The notes beneath the pieces are model-generated. The model was not told the origin of the DNA. It made no database searches and was given only the letters and a program-made list of their open reading frames with translations. This document shows positions 27,128 to 35,498 of a stretch of 64,000 nucleotides of DNA, in pieces. Position 1 is the first letter of the stretch. Each line of letters begins with the position of its first letter. The translations under genes were made by a program, and so were the position numbers. The stretch spans positions 18,145 through 82,144 of the forward strand of contig CAMCGB010000009.1 in assembly GCA_945874355.1 (NCBI GenBank), in the 5' to 3' direction. The DNA comes from an uncultured Bacteroides sp. GTDB taxonomy: Bacteria; Bacteroidota; Bacteroidia; Bacteroidales; UBA932.

Positions 27128-29009
27128 AAACTATCTTATTGATTCGCACCTGGGCTACGCTTGCCTGGGCTACTATGGTCTTGGCGCTTCCGGTCCACTC
27201 GATGGTAAGATTGGCGGTATTGGCGGTGAAGCCATTGCCGTCTCCCTCGAGCACAGTCAGATTGGCACACTTATCAGAAGCGGTGCAGTAAAGGATCACT
27301 CTGGTGATAGTCTTATCTGACTCTATCTTCAGAGCTGAACTCTTGTAAACACGGAAATGGTCGCTGGAAGGCGCTAATGCGTTGGAAGTACTCTTATATT
27401 TATAGTAGCCTACAGTAATTCCGTCTACGCTTCCCTTGAATCCCTCGCCATAAGTAGCGTCGCTTGCAGCTTCCCATCCCTGAGCCTCAGGAGTGATGGT
27501 CCAGGTGATGGCGTTGTCAGGTATGTCGGGGGTACCGGGGCCTTCGGGCTCCTTATCGCTGATGGTGAGGTTCTTCACTTCCCATGTACCGGCTTTGGCT
27601 GATGTACTCTTGTAAACGAAAGCAATCTGAACCTTCTTGCCTGCGAAGCTGCAGATGTCGGCAGCGCCGGAAGAGATGAAAGACCAGCTCAAAGTCTCGG
27701 GATACTTCAGTCCATCGACCTTAGTCCATTCTCCGCCTTCTGACTTGATCATCACAACAGCCTGCTGTGCGGCAGTAGCGACGTCAGTAAAGAAATTTGT
27801 GCAGTGCTCGATAGTAAGGTAAGCCTTGGAGGCGTTGCTAAGATCAATGACGGGAGATACAAGCCAAGCCTCGGTATCACAGTTAGCACCATTGATGTAA
27901 CCACTGGCCTTCATTCCATACTTACTGTCATAGCTCCATACACTTGCTCCTTCAGGAACAGTCTTATTATCGATGGTAAAGTCTCCCTGACCTGCAAGGA
28001 AGTCAATTGAGTAAAGATTGTCAGAAGGGGTATCTCCGCCGCCGCCCTGGCCCTCTTCGTAGGACTCGATGGTGCAATCCACAACCTCGTGCTGGCTTTT
28101 GTCAGCAAAGTACTTGTAAGCGCCGCGAAGGGTCACCTTGTCACCAACCTTGAGCTTGGATGAGTACTCGGAAGCGTTGTTGACCGAGTAAACGTAAATC
28201 GAGCCGGTTTCGTCCTTAAGGTCAAATGAGCAGTAGGTAGCGTTGAATGTGCCGCTTACCTCTCCCACCATACGGTACACGCTGAACGGATCGGCTTTCT
28301 CGATTAACTGGGCAACAGTCACGGTCTGGATGTTCTCGATGCTTGCGGGAGTATGGCTCTGGATGAGGCCGTTTGCGCACTGGTCCTGCTGCTTTGACTC
28401 GTAATAGCTGTACTTACCCTTGATGCTGACCTGGTCTCCGGTGTGCAGGGATGCAGAATACTCTGTGAAGTTCTCGGGGAAGGGGCAGCTGACAACTCCA
28501 GTCTCGTCCTTGAGGGAGAATCCCCAATATTTTTCCCCTTTGGAGATATCACCGATAACTCCGGTGAGGATATACTCCTTCTCGGTGTCCTTTCTTGTCA
28601 GGAACTCGGCAATGCTGATGTTGCTGCCATCGCCCTTTGCACCCTTCTGGGTGATGGTAAGGGGAGCCTTGCAGAGAACGTTGCCGTAGAAGACGAGGTC
28701 GGCGCTGCGGTCGATGTCGTCATTGGCAAGAACCTTGACGGTGATGACCTGCTCTTCGGCTGCGGCCTTTCCGCTCTCGGGGGTAACCAGAATCCAGCTT
28801 GAAACTTCGGTATCATAACCCTGAAGGGCCCAATCGATGGTGGCTTTGAGAGTTACGGTGAACTCCTTACCTTCCATAGGGACTTCGATGCTGCTCTCTT
28901 CGGGAGAGAGGATGGAGACCTCTGCGGGGCCGAGGTCAACCGGCTTGGTGCAGCCTGCAATCAAAAGAGCCGATGCAAGCGCTGCTGAGAATAAGTGTCT
29001 TATTTTCAT
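27114..29009 (-). CDS. Multidomain surface lipoprotein: BACON, two DUF5689/OB-like domains, choice-of-anchor J
   Basis: 631 residues from ATG 29009 (MKIRHLFSAALASALLIAGC, a clean lipoprotein signal); the 18 residues before it in the ORF track are not signal-like. Domains by eye: BACON (about 25-120), two consecutive OB-like DUF5689 units (about 125-225 and 230-325; ILTGVIGDI, YRMVGEVSG, each followed by DETG), a jelly-roll anchor-J domain (about 335-490, WLVSPVIDL) and an unassigned C-terminal beta domain. No catalytic motif is visible, so it is probably a binding or presenting protein. First gene of the six-gene run; a possible -7 box lies at 29039-29046. Confidence 0.82.
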   Translation of the reverse strand: MKIRHLFSAALASALLIAGCTKPVDLGPAEVSILSPEESSIEVPMEGKEFTVTLKATIDWALQGYDTEVSSWILVTPESGKAAAEEQVITVKVLANDDIDRSADLVFYGNVLCKAPLTITQKGAKGDGSNISIAEFLTRKDTEKEYILTGVIGDISKGEKYWGFSLKDETGVVSCPFPENFTEYSASLHTGDQVSIKGKYSYYESKQQDQCANGLIQSHTPASIENIQTVTVAQLIEKADPFSVYRMVGEVSGTFNATYCSFDLKDETGSIYVYSVNNASEYSSKLKVGDKVTLRGAYKYFADKSQHEVVDCTIESYEEGQGGGGDTPSDNLYSIDFLAGQGDFTIDNKTVPEGASVWSYDSKYGMKASGYINGANCDTEAWLVSPVIDLSNASKAYLTIEHCTNFFTDVATAAQQAVVMIKSEGGEWTKVDGLKYPETLSWSFISSGAADICSFAGKKVQIAFVYKSTSAKAGTWEVKNLTISDKEPEGPGTPDIPDNAITWTITPEAQGWEAASDATYGEGFKGSVDGITVGYYKYKSTSNALAPSSDHFRVYKSSALKIESDKTITRVILYCTASDKCANLTVLEGDGNGFTANTANLTIEWTGSAKTIVAQASVAQVRINKIVFVCE

Positions 29010-29038
29010 AAACAAATGTGATTTGACTAAAAGGACCG

Positions 29039-29046
29039 TAAAGATA
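29039..29046 (-). promoter_or_regulatory. Candidate -7 box for the six-gene secretory operon
   Basis: TATCTTTA on the minus strand (one mismatch to TAnnTTTG), about 30 bp before ATG 29009 and after the Oar-like gene's terminator. Confidence 0.4.
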
Positions 29047-29061
29047 ATGATTAATTGAGAC

Positions 29062-29096
29062 AAAAAAAAGAGAGCCCCCGTAAGGAGACTCCCTTT
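29062..29096 (-). terminator. Intrinsic terminator after the Oar-like receptor
   Basis: On the minus strand GGGAGTCTCC, loop TTAC, GGGGGCTCTC (G-U pairs allowed) is followed by eight T. It separates the Oar-like gene from the six-gene run, so the two are likely independent transcripts. Confidence 0.75.
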
Positions 29097-29118
29097 TACA
29101 GTATTTTAACAAGTCAGA

Positions 29119-32100
29119 CTAGTTGAAGAAGTATCTGATGCCGACCTGAATCTTCCAGCACTGGCTGTATGAGTAGCTGTAGTCGTAAGACTTGGTCAGG
29201 TAGCCGTTGTCGTTCTTGTTCATTGAGAACATAGGTGTGTTGCTTCCTGCAACGGTTCCCTCATACTTCAGAGGAGCACTGTTGTTGCCTATGCTGTTGA
29301 TCTGGTAAACACCCCACTTTGAGTTCAGCATATTGCCGATGTTCATGAAGTCGAAAACGAGCTGGAAGCTCTGGGTGGTGCTGCCTACGCGGAAAGCGAA
29401 GTCCTCTGAGAGGTGCAGGTCGAAGCGGTGTACCCAAGGTGCGCGTGCGGCATAAGCCTCTGCGTACTGTCCCTTGTGGGAGCTCAGGTAAGAGTCCTGG
29501 GCTACGAAATCCCAGAATGCCTTGCGGTCGGTGTCGTCCTTGAATACAATCTCGTTGTCGTTGGCAGGGATGTACATAAGGTCGTTGCTGATACCGTCGC
29601 CGTTCATATCGTTGGAGTAAGTGTAGCTGTATCCGTTAGATGACATTCCGGTGTAGAACAGGCTGACATTCAGACCCTTGCCGTTGAAGACGCGGAAAGG
29701 CAGGAAGTAGCTTACGCTGGCGATAACCTTGTTGGGAACTACATACTGCGAGCGCTGAACGGTTGCGAAGTTAGGTCCGTCGATGGTGTAGTGACCCTGC
29801 CAGGTAGATGCAGGGTCAGAGCCGGGCATACCGGACTTCTCCTTCATCTCGGTCAGAGTGTAGGCAGCCATCAAGCGGAGGTTCCTTACAGGCTCCATGT
29901 TGACGGTCAGGTTGGCGGTGTAGCCGTAGCCCTCGTTGGTGTTCTCAAGAACGGTGGCAGTCTTGCCGGCTACATAGGTGAAGTTCTTGGGGTACATCAG
30001 ACGGTTGTCAGCACCCTCGAAGCGCTTGGTGATGGCTGAAGCGTTGATGTTGTAGTTGTTCATGTAAACGGCGTTGATGTTCTTCATGAACATACCCTCG
30101 GCTGTAACGGTGAAGGGGAAGTTCACAGGAAGAGCATAGTCAACGGCGAGAGAGGTCTTCCAGATCTGAGGCATCTTGAAGTTGGGATCGACACCAGCAA
30201 TCTTCTTTCCTGCAACGTGCTTGTCGTCAGAAATCTCCTTCTGGAGGCCGAGCTTGTCGATAGCCTCTGGAACAGAGGTAATCATACCGTTGTTGAACTG
30301 CTTAAGATCATCGTTGATAGCTGTAAGTTGACCTTTATCCCAACTGCTAGTGATGGTAACAGAGTTCTGGACCATACCTGCGTTGGTAGGCATATTGGTG
30401 AAGAATACCAGAGGAATGCGGCCTGCGAAGATACCGGTACCTCCGCGCACCTTAAGGCTCTTGTCGCCGAGAACGTCCCAGGAGAAACCTACACGGGGAA
30501 GAGGAACAATGCTGGGCTTGGGCCATACGCCGGTGTCAATGTGCTTTCCTCCGAAGTCGAGGGCGTAAATGGCCTTGTTGGTGGCGATGTCCTTGCTGTT
30601 GAAGAAGATGGTCTCGAAGCGGGCACCGTAGGTGAGCTTGAAGTTCTTGGTGATATCCCACTCGTCCTGGGCGTAAAGACCTACCTGGTCGAAGGTTACA
30701 CGTGCGGCAGGATTGAGCTCTCCGTTCCATCCGTAGGTTACTGCGAAGGACTCGGGGGTAGAGTTGAGGGCGTCGATTACTGACTGGCCTTCCTTCATTA
30801 TATAACGATAGTAGAGAGTACCGTTACGCATGTAAGCGTTGTCAGCCATCTGGTGCTCGTAGTATGCACCTGCGGTAATCTTGTGGCTACCTGCGAGATA
30901 GGTCACGTCATCCTTAAGGGTGATGGTGTTGTTGTGCACACCGTTGTTCCAGGAGAAGAGCTCGTAACCCAGTGACATATAAGGCTTCCAGTTGCCGCTG
31001 GCATCCTGCTTGATGATGTCCACGTGAGGGAAGGGATCAGACTTTGAACCACGGATGTCGTCAGCCTTGGTGAAGGTGAAGAGCAGCTGGTTGGATAGTC
31101 TGTCGGTGAAGCGGCTGTTGAGGTCTGCTGATACAGAGTGAACGAGGTTGTCCATTGAGTACATATTGTTGGCGAAAGCCATAGACTCGTTACCTACACG
31201 GTAGGTTTTGTTAAGACGGTATCCTGTATCGGAAGAGTTGCCGTTAGGAGCACTCCAAGAGGTGTTCTTGGTGTAGTTGTAGCGCAGGGCGAGGTGATGG
31301 TTGTCAGAGATGTTCCAGTCCAGACGGGCAAGGAGCTTGACGTTGCTCTCGTCGCCGGGGAAATCGGTGAACGAACCGGTATCATAGCCATACTTCTCAA
31401 GCATGTACTTCTGAACAGCCTCCATATCGGCTATAGTGGTGCGGGAAACATTGCCTTCAGCCTTCTCGTCACCTTTGTTGGCACGGTAGGTAATGACCTG
31501 TCCAGGGGTCTTCTCCATTTCAGCGTTGACGAAGAAGAAGAGCTTGTTCTTGATGATAGGTCCGCCGAGGGTGAATCCGTAGGTCTGGTGAGACTCCGCT
31601 GCACGGTCTCCGAGGTCCTTTCCGTTGACTATGTTACCGCGCATATCCTGGTTGCGATAGTATCCGTAAACGGTTCCCTTGAAGGTGTTGGTACCTGACT
31701 TGGTGATGGCGTTAACGCCGCCGCCGATGAAGTTGGTCTGACGTACATCATAGGGAGCAACTACAACCTGAATTTCATCGATGGCGTCGATAGAGATAGG
31801 GTTGCCGCCTCCGGGGAGCTTTTCTGAAAGGCCGAAGTTGTTGTTGAAGTTCGCACCGTCAACAGTGAAGTTGGAAGAACGGCCGTCTCCACCTGCGAAG
31901 CTCATTCCGTTTGCATAAGGAGAGAGCTTGGCCATGTCTGAAATGCTACGGTTTACGGTAGGCATAATTGACATCTGCCTTGAGTTGATGTTGGTGGCGG
32001 CACCTGTCTTCTCGGTGGTGAACTTAGTTGCAGCCGTGCTTACAACGATAGCCTCTTCAAGGGCCTGCGTGTCATCGGAAAGGCTGGCGTTCAGGGTGTA

Positions 32101-32409
32101 GGACTCACCCAAAGCGAGGGTGACTTCGGTGTAGGACACCGGCTGGTAACCGAGGCAGCTAACCTTAACGGTGTAAGGGCCACCGGAACGCATACCGTTG
32201 ATGAAGAAGCGGCCGTCAAGATTGACAACGGCGTTGTACTGGGTACCTGAAGGAGTGTGGATAGCTACCACAACGGCTCCGGGAACAGCTTCGCCATTCT
32301 TGTCGTGGACGGTACCGTTCATGGAAGATGTTGTAACCTGCGCGAAGGCGTTTACAACACAAAGCATTGCTGCAACAGACAGCAATAAACTTTTGATTGT
32401 TTGTTTCAT
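29119..32409 (-). CDS. Oar-like TonB-dependent outer-membrane receptor
   Basis: 1096 residues from ATG 32409, giving a signal peptide ending NAFAQ; the ORF-track start is 17 codons earlier in the AT-rich spacer. A carboxypeptidase-regulatory domain spans about 25-105 (MNGTVHDKNGEAVPGA), then a plug (about 130-260, with GRSSNFTVDGANFNNNFG and DEIQVVVAPYDVRQTNF), and a long barrel ending IQVGIRYFFN. The plug pattern is that of Oar proteins of Myxococcus and Bacteroidota, often linked to import of proteins, peptides or large complexes. It stands alone between a terminator and the divergent metK promoter. Confidence 0.92.
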   Translation of the reverse strand: MKQTIKSLLLSVAAMLCVVNAFAQVTTSSMNGTVHDKNGEAVPGAVVVAIHTPSGTQYNAVVNLDGRFFINGMRSGGPYTVKVSCLGYQPVSYTEVTLALGESYTLNASLSDDTQALEEAIVVSTAATKFTTEKTGAATNINSRQMSIMPTVNRSISDMAKLSPYANGMSFAGGDGRSSNFTVDGANFNNNFGLSEKLPGGGNPISIDAIDEIQVVVAPYDVRQTNFIGGGVNAITKSGTNTFKGTVYGYYRNQDMRGNIVNGKDLGDRAAESHQTYGFTLGGPIIKNKLFFFVNAEMEKTPGQVITYRANKGDEKAEGNVSRTTIADMEAVQKYMLEKYGYDTGSFTDFPGDESNVKLLARLDWNISDNHHLALRYNYTKNTSWSAPNGNSSDTGYRLNKTYRVGNESMAFANNMYSMDNLVHSVSADLNSRFTDRLSNQLLFTFTKADDIRGSKSDPFPHVDIIKQDASGNWKPYMSLGYELFSWNNGVHNNTITLKDDVTYLAGSHKITAGAYYEHQMADNAYMRNGTLYYRYIMKEGQSVIDALNSTPESFAVTYGWNGELNPAARVTFDQVGLYAQDEWDITKNFKLTYGARFETIFFNSKDIATNKAIYALDFGGKHIDTGVWPKPSIVPLPRVGFSWDVLGDKSLKVRGGTGIFAGRIPLVFFTNMPTNAGMVQNSVTITSSWDKGQLTAINDDLKQFNNGMITSVPEAIDKLGLQKEISDDKHVAGKKIAGVDPNFKMPQIWKTSLAVDYALPVNFPFTVTAEGMFMKNINAVYMNNYNINASAITKRFEGADNRLMYPKNFTYVAGKTATVLENTNEGYGYTANLTVNMEPVRNLRLMAAYTLTEMKEKSGMPGSDPASTWQGHYTIDGPNFATVQRSQYVVPNKVIASVSYFLPFRVFNGKGLNVSLFYTGMSSNGYSYTYSNDMNGDGISNDLMYIPANDNEIVFKDDTDRKAFWDFVAQDSYLSSHKGQYAEAYAARAPWVHRFDLHLSEDFAFRVGSTTQSFQLVFDFMNIGNMLNSKWGVYQINSIGNNSAPLKYEGTVAGSNTPMFSMNKNDNGYLTKSYDYSYSYSQCWKIQVGIRYFFN

Positions 32410-32472
32410 ACCGTTTTTAATATTAGGAATATAAAGTATTTCAAACTTTAGCAAATACACTTCCCTACTAAC

Positions 32473-32492
32473 TTTTGCGCCGCAAAGTTAAG
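32473..32492. promoter_or_regulatory. Near-palindrome containing the -7 box of the Oar-like gene
   Basis: ACTTTTGCGCCGCAAAGTTA is close to self-complementary and contains, on the minus strand, TAACTTTG (32483-32490), a full TAnnTTTG match about 74 bp before ATG 32409. The symmetry could also serve as an operator. Confidence 0.5.
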
Positions 32493-32512
32493 TTTTTCTA
32501 TGATAATGAGCA

Positions 32513-32532
32513 ACTTTTTCGGTTGAAAAAGT
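32513..32532. repeat. Hairpin in the divergent Oar-metK spacer
   Basis: ACTTTTTC, loop GGTT, GAAAAAGT: a perfect 8-bp stem upstream of both divergent genes, so it is not a gene-end terminator for either. Possible operator. Confidence 0.45.
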
Positions 32533-32590
32533 GTTAAATCTTTATTTCACGGCACTATATAAATAGGTATGCGATTAGTAAAAGAATTGC

Positions 32591-32598
32591 TATATTTG
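32591..32598 (+). promoter_or_regulatory. -7 promoter box for metK
   Basis: TATATTTG lies just before the SAM-II-like element, so transcription would begin close to its first stem. Confidence 0.65.
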
Positions 32599-32607
32599 CA
32601 GCCTTAA

Positions 32608-32662
32608 CCAGCGGGGAGAGATTTGAATGCTTGCAACCTCGCACAAAAAAATGCTAAAAAAT
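32608..32662 (+). promoter_or_regulatory. SAM-II-type riboswitch upstream of metK
   Basis: GCGGGG (32611-32616) pairs with CCTCGC (32637-32642) with one G-U. The 20-nt loop carries GATTTG and GCTTGCA, and after the stem comes an A-rich linker and TGCTAAAAA, the conserved blocks of SAM-II (metA motif). The GCTAAA strand, which forms the pseudoknot when SAM is bound, ends right at the metK ATG (32663), so ligand binding should block ribosome access. A SAM synthase is a logical target for feedback by SAM. The pseudoknot helix looks shorter than in the proteobacterial examples I recall. Confidence 0.85.
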
Positions 32663-33877
32663 ATGAACTATCTCTTTACATCGGAGTCAGTCTCCGAAGG
32701 GCATCCCGACAAGGTTGCCGACCAGATTTCAGACGCTATTCTAGACGAATTCCTCCGTCAGGACAAGGAGGCCAAGGTGGCCTGCGAGACTTTCTGCACA
32801 GCCGGACTGGTGGTTGTGGGAGGAGAAGTGAGAAGTGAGGACGCCTATGTGGATGTGAGCGCCGTTGTGCGCAGGGTCATCTCCAAGATAGGCTACAACA
32901 AGGCCGAGTACGGATTTGACGCGTCTTCGTGCGGAGTCATCTCCACTATACACGAGCAGAGCGCGGACATCAACCGCGGAGTGGTAAGGGAGAAGCCCGA
33001 GGAGCAGGGCGCCGGCGACCAGGGTATGATGTTCGGCTACGCCAGCATCGACACCGACGAGTATATGCCCCTGGCCCTGAGCCTTTCGCACAAGCTGCTG
33101 CAGACCCTTTCGGACATACGTCACAACGAGCTTGAACTTATGCCTTACCTCAGGCCCGACGCCAAGGCCCAGTTTACGGTCGAGTTCTCGGCCAAGCACA
33201 AACCCCTCAGGGTGCATACTATAGTGGTGAGCACCCAGCACGACGAGTTCGACAGCGACGAGAGGATGCACGCCAGAATCGAGGGCGATGTGCGCAATAT
33301 AGTGATCCCGAGGCTCATAGCTTCGCTTCCCGAGAGGACTGCACGGCTGTTTGACTCTGATTTCATCCTGCACGTCAACCCTACAGGCAAGTTCGTCATC
33401 GGAGGTCCTGCGGGCGATACCGGACTCACCGGGCGCAAGATAATAGTGGATACCTACGGCGGAAGAGGAGCCCACGGCGGCGGAGCTTTCTCCGGCAAGG
33501 ACCCCTCGAAAGTGGACAGGAGCGCAGCTTATGCGGCCCGTTACATAGCCAAGAATCTTGTGGCGGCGGGAGTTGCTAAGGAGTGCCTGGTGCAGCTGGC
33601 CTACGCGATAGGAGTGGCTGAGCCGGTGAGCGTATTTGTGGACACGTACGGCAGTTCGGACTTTGACGATGCGCTTATCGCGCAGAAAGTCAGGGAGATG
33701 TTCGACCTCAGGCCGGCCGCCATCATCGAGAAGTTCGCCCTCAAGAACCCTATCTACGAGCCTTGCGCGGCTTACGGCCATATGGGACGTACGCCCTACG
33801 TGAAGGACGGGATGCAGTTCTTCGGCTGGGAGAAGCTTGACAGCGTGGAGCTGGTACGCAGCACTTTTGCTCTGTAA
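32663..33877 (+). CDS. metK: S-adenosylmethionine synthase
   Basis: 404 residues from ATG 32663 (MNYLFTSESVSEGHPDK). The ATG at 32627 in the ORF track lies in the riboswitch loop and is rejected. The three-domain enzyme shows SEGHPDKVADQISDA, GDQGMMFGYA near 120, FVIGGPAGDTGLTGRK near 245 and GGRGAHGGGAFSGKDPSKVD near 268-287. It makes SAM from methionine and ATP in the cytoplasm. A SAM-II-type riboswitch precedes it and a hairpin follows (33909-33928). Confidence 0.97.
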   Translation: MNYLFTSESVSEGHPDKVADQISDAILDEFLRQDKEAKVACETFCTAGLVVVGGEVRSEDAYVDVSAVVRRVISKIGYNKAEYGFDASSCGVISTIHEQSADINRGVVREKPEEQGAGDQGMMFGYASIDTDEYMPLALSLSHKLLQTLSDIRHNELELMPYLRPDAKAQFTVEFSAKHKPLRVHTIVVSTQHDEFDSDERMHARIEGDVRNIVIPRLIASLPERTARLFDSDFILHVNPTGKFVIGGPAGDTGLTGRKIIVDTYGGRGAHGGGAFSGKDPSKVDRSAAYAARYIAKNLVAAGVAKECLVQLAYAIGVAEPVSVFVDTYGSSDFDDALIAQKVREMFDLRPAAIIEKFALKNPIYEPCAAYGHMGRTPYVKDGMQFFGWEKLDSVELVRSTFAL

Positions 33878-33896
33878 AGCATCATAGAGTCTGAAT

Positions 33897-33959
33897 GCAG
33901 TCAGCGGCGGGAGGAAGTGCTTTCTCCCTTATCTGAGACTATAGGAGCTTTGTGACTGC
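33897..33959 (+). terminator. Hairpin region after metK (possible terminator)
   Basis: GGGAGGAA, loop GTGC, TTTCTCCC (33909-33928) forms an 8-bp stem, nested inside a wider pair GCAGTCA/TGACTGC. No long T run follows, so termination is uncertain. Confidence 0.4.
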
Positions 33960-34003
33960 TCTGAGGGAGCGCCGACTCCGGCAGTTTATAATTGGGTATT
34001 ATT

Positions 34004-34456
34004 ATGGCAAAGGCAAAAAGCAGGGTACAGATAAACAACAAAAGGGCCTCGTTCGAGTACGAGTTCCTCGAGCAGTATGACGCCGGCATTGTGCTGGTGG
34101 GGACCGAGATCAAGTCGCTCCGCGCCGGAAAAGCCTCCCTGCAGGATGCCTATTGCTACTTCAACGGCGGCGAGCTGTACCTGCGCGGGATGAACATCGC
34201 GACCTATTTCTGGGCTTCGGCCTGGAGCAGTCACGAACCCGCGCGGGACCGCAAGCTGCTTCTGACTTCAAGGGAGCTCAGGCACCTGGGCCAGGCCGTA
34301 AAGACCAAGGGCCTCACCATAGTTGCGACCAGGGTATATATAGCCGACAACGGATACGCCAAGGTCCATATCGCGCTGGCAAAAGGCAAGAAGGAGTACG
34401 ACAAGAGGGCCAGCATCAAGGAGAAGGACATCAGGCGCGAGATGGAGAGGGAGTAA
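34004..34456 (+). CDS. smpB: SsrA-binding protein SmpB
   Basis: 150 residues from ATG 34004 (MAKAKSRVQINNKRA); four codons upstream in the ORF are not conserved. GTEIKSLRAGKASLQDAY and the KKEYDKRASIKEKDIRREM tail are diagnostic. SmpB binds tmRNA and guides it into stalled ribosomes for trans-translation; its basic tail lies in the empty mRNA channel. The stop overlaps the miaA ATG (TAATG). Confidence 0.96.
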   Translation: MAKAKSRVQINNKRASFEYEFLEQYDAGIVLVGTEIKSLRAGKASLQDAYCYFNGGELYLRGMNIATYFWASAWSSHEPARDRKLLLTSRELRHLGQAVKTKGLTIVATRVYIADNGYAKVHIALAKGKKEYDKRASIKEKDIRREMERE

Positions 34457-35316
34457 TGAAGAGCACGATGGCACAACTCCCTGAGGCCGAGAGGATTGAC
34501 CTCGACGATCTGGCCGCCCGCTATCTGAAGGGCGAGTGGGACCTGCTGGTGGTTATGGGGCCGACGGCGTCGGGCAAGACGCGATATGCAGTGTCGATAG
34601 CCGAAGAAGTGAATGCAGCCGTCGCGCTCGGTCTTTTCGAGAGCTGTCCTTTCAGGATGACTGACGAGAGTGTGGTGAGCGGGGCGGAAATCATCTCGGC
34701 CGATTCGCGCCAGGTGTACCGCGGGATGGATATAGGTACGGGCAAGGACCTGAAGGAGTACGGAGACGTGAGGTACCATCTGATAGACATTCTTCCGGCC
34801 GGGGAGCAGTACAATGTGTTCCAGTATGTGAGTGATTTCAAGAAGGCCTATGCGGACATCCGTTCGCGCAAGGCTATCCCTATCCTGTGCGGTGGCACCG
34901 GGATGTATATCAACGCTGTGACAAGGGGCTATGATTTTGATGGCGAGAAGATTCCTCTGAGCCAGAAGCGGGAGAACCGCGCTGTGGAGGGGCTTCCGCA
35001 GAAGCCATACTTCATAGGTACACTGGTGGACAGGGACGAGAGGAACCGCAAGATTGACCGCAGGCTGGACGAGAGGCTGGAAGAGGGAATGGTGGAGGAG
35101 ATCCGTTCGCTGCTCGAGAGCGGGGTGAAGGAAGAGGTGCTGATTTCGTACGGCCTTGAGTACAAGTATGTTACTCTGTATCTGACGGGGCAGTTGAGCT
35201 ACGCCGAGATGCGCGAGAAGCTCGCCATAGCCATTCATCAGTTCGCCAAACGGCAGATGACCTGGCTCCGCGGGATGGAGCGCAGCGGGGTTAAGATCCA
35301 CTGGACCCGCGTTTAA
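34456..35316 (+). CDS. miaA: tRNA dimethylallyltransferase (MiaA) with an insertion
   Basis: 286 residues from ATG 34456. The P-loop MGPTASGKT lies near residues 34-42, AEIISADSRQVYRGMDIGTG near 75-94, LCGGTGMYI near 140 and KRQMTWLRGM near the end. It adds a dimethylallyl group to A37 of tRNAs reading U-codons. About 23 residues (AALGLF...ESVVSG region) are inserted between the P-loop helix and the DSRQ strand, where most MiaA proteins have a short turn. Coupled to smpB by a 1-base stop/start overlap. Confidence 0.92.
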   Translation: MKSTMAQLPEAERIDLDDLAARYLKGEWDLLVVMGPTASGKTRYAVSIAEEVNAAVALGLFESCPFRMTDESVVSGAEIISADSRQVYRGMDIGTGKDLKEYGDVRYHLIDILPAGEQYNVFQYVSDFKKAYADIRSRKAIPILCGGTGMYINAVTRGYDFDGEKIPLSQKRENRAVEGLPQKPYFIGTLVDRDERNRKIDRRLDERLEEGMVEEIRSLLESGVKEEVLISYGLEYKYVTLYLTGQLSYAEMREKLAIAIHQFAKRQMTWLRGMERSGVKIHWTRV

Positions 35317-35479
35317 CGGTGCTTTTGGGCTTGCACTTGAGCTTGCTTCCAGTTTTGCGCTTGATTTGTTCTCAAGGTTTCCCGCTTGGTTTTTTCTGTC
35401 TGCCGAAGTCAAAAGGTATAAATTACCGATTAATTGAAGAAAAATTTATACAAAAGTATCCACTTTGAAAAAAAATTAC

Positions 35480-35487
35480 TATATTTG
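35480..35487 (+). promoter_or_regulatory. -7 promoter box for tRNA-Pro
   Basis: TATATTTG, 11 bp before the mature tRNA 5' end. Confidence 0.65.
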
Positions 35488-35498
35488 CAGTCCTGTTA

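Noticed and set aside
18746-32409. Polysaccharide utilization locus
   Set aside because: There are TonB receptors, but no SusD, glycoside hydrolase, lyase, or hybrid two-component regulator; the enzymes are nuclease- and peptidase-type.
32627-32662. Upstream in-frame ATG of metK
   Set aside because: It lies in the loop of the riboswitch and adds residues not found in MetK.
32600-32662. SAM-I (S-box) riboswitch
   Set aside because: Considered because of TTAACCAG and GCAACC, but the element is too short and lacks the four-way junction; the GATTTG, GCTTGCA and GCTAAA blocks fit SAM-II instead.
32741-33781. 346-residue minus-strand ORF opposite metK
   Set aside because: Antisense shadow of metK, which has every SAM synthase motif.
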